Of a stretch of DNA of 7,025 nt, positions 6,165 through 7,025 are shown in pieces. The stretch lies in NCBI GenBank assembly GCA_965368765.1, contig CBDUOF010000311.1, positions 1 through 7,025 of the forward strand, read 5' to 3'. The notes beneath the pieces were generated by a model that saw only the letters and a program-made list of their open reading frames with translations, did not search any database and had not been told where the DNA came from. Position 1 is the first letter of the stretch. Every line of letters starts with the position of its first letter. Made by a program: the position numbers and the translations under genes. The DNA comes from Leptofilum sp965368765 (GTDB lineage Bacteria; Chloroflexota; Anaerolineae; Promineifilales; Promineifilaceae).

Positions 6165-7025
6165 ATGCAACAAATTTGGATTCAAAAAGCGGGATTACCA
6201 GAGGTACTCAAAGTGCAAGATGAGCCTGATCCGGTGCCGCGCAGTGGGGAAGTGCGGATTCGCGTTGAGGCCTCTGGGGTCAACTTTGACGACGTACTGT
6301 GCCGGTTGGGCGTTTATCCAGACGCCCCCCGAATACCCTTTGTGCCAGGGTATGAAGTAAGTGGCAAGATTGATCTGATTGGGCAAGGCGTACCCAATTT
6401 TCGTGAAGGGGACGCAGTTTTTGCCCTGACTCACTTTGGTGGCTACAGCAACGTGGTTTGTGTTCCCTATCGACAGGTGTTTAAACGGCTGGATTGGATG
6501 AGTGCCCAAGACGCTGCCGCTATTCCATTTACTTATCTGACAGCTTATATGATGCTTGTGGTGATGGGCTCTTTGCACGCTGGGGAGAAGGTTCTCATTC
6601 ACGGCGCTGCGGGCGGCGTAGGGCTGGCTGTGCTGGATATATGCCGTATCTTGGGGGTGGAGACCTATGGCACGGCTTCCCCTGAAAAGCATGAGTTCTT
6701 GCTGGGTCACGGGCTGAATCACGCAATTGATTATCGCAACCGAGATTATGAGCGGGCGGTGATGGATTTGACGGGGGGCAAGGGCGTGCATTTGGTACTT
6801 GATTCTTTGGGCGGGGTTCATTGGCCAAAAAATTATCGCTTGTTGCAGCCAAGCGGCCGTTTAATTCATTTTGGTACCAGCAGTTTGGCTACCGGCAAGC
6901 GGCGTTCTTTATGGACGCGCTTTCGGGGAATGGTGATGATGCCATTTTACACGCCGCTCAGGTTGATGAGCGACAACAAAGCAGTCATTGGGGTAAATCT
7001 TGGGCGAATGTGGGAGCATGCGGCC
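6165..7025 (+). CDS. Zinc-independent medium-chain dehydrogenase/reductase, VAT1/quinone oxidoreductase-like (3' end missing)
   Basis: This is a probable cytoplasmic NAD(P)H-dependent oxidoreductase of the medium-chain family, with 287 residues visible before the window edge. The N-terminal catalytic domain (about 1-120) has the family motif GVNFDDVLCRLGVYP at 38-52. PGYEVSG appears where zinc enzymes have GHE, so the catalytic zinc ligand is absent. The nucleotide-binding fold carries HGAAGGVG at 146-153, followed by GTASPEKHEFL and LDSLGG at about 212-217. The segment around 236-283, with GTSSLATGKRR and later NKAVIGVNLGRMW, resembles the VAT1 branch more than plain quinone reductases. Family members run to about 330-340 residues, so roughly 50 are missing. 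The substrate cannot be named from sequence; quinones or alpha,beta-unsaturated carbonyls are usual for relatives. It is divergent from the phosphorelay operon, and nothing seen ties the two functions together beyond the shared intergenic region. Confidence 0.93.
   Translation, partial: MQQIWIQKAGLPEVLKVQDEPDPVPRSGEVRIRVEASGVNFDDVLCRLGVYPDAPRIPFVPGYEVSGKIDLIGQGVPNFREGDAVFALTHFGGYSNVVCVPYRQVFKRLDWMSAQDAAAIPFTYLTAYMMLVVMGSLHAGEKVLIHGAAGGVGLAVLDICRILGVETYGTASPEKHEFLLGHGLNHAIDYRNRDYERAVMDLTGGKGVHLVLDSLGGVHWPKNYRLLQPSGRLIHFGTSSLATGKRRSLWTRFRGMVMMPFYTPLRLMSDNKAVIGVNLGRMWEHAA

Noticed and set aside
6195..6821. Long minus-strand reading frame of 208 codons opposite the reductase gene
   Set aside because: The plus strand here encodes a clear medium-chain reductase with family motifs throughout. 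The opposite frame has no recognisable domain and is a shadow.

Overview
This window comes from a bacterial chromosome of roughly balanced base composition. It holds a compact minus-strand signalling operon and, diverging from it, the start of one plus-strand metabolic gene. A Chloroflexota-like origin (Anaerolineae or a relative) is my best guess. It rests on the 7TM-PAS hybrid kinase architecture, the GAF-rich soluble kinase and a VAT1-type reductase, and it is an inference from style, not an identification.

Layout, in transcription order on the minus strand. Positions 5850-5452 encode a small stand-alone histidine phosphotransfer (HPt) protein. Positions 5435-2643 encode a soluble hybrid histidine kinase (GAF-GAF-HisKA-HATPase-REC-REC). 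Positions 2629-1 encode a membrane-bound hybrid kinase (7TM-PAS-HisKA-HATPase-degenerate REC-REC), which runs off the left edge of the window. The gaps are 16 and 13 bases with no room for a terminator, so the three genes are almost certainly one transcript. On the plus strand, 6165-7025 encodes the first 287 residues of a zinc-independent medium-chain reductase of the VAT1/quinone oxidoreductase type, cut by the right edge. The 314-base stretch 5851-6164 is the divergent promoter region.

How the genes fit together: the operon carries all parts of a His-Asp-His-Asp phosphorelay except the output. One kinase should sense through the membrane or within it, the other should sense a small cytoplasmic ligand, and both end in an intact receiver that the shared HPt could serve. 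No DNA-binding or enzymatic output regulator lies inside the window. The upstream receiver of the membrane kinase has lost its acidic pocket and its conserved lysine, whereas the matching receiver of the soluble kinase is intact.

At the DNA level, the palindrome ACGGCCGT occurs nine times, always inside coding sequence and in all three codon phases. That is far above chance and resembles a highly iterated palindrome. The reductase gene has a perfect TATAAT six bases before its ATG and no Shine-Dalgarno sequence, which suggests a leaderless message.
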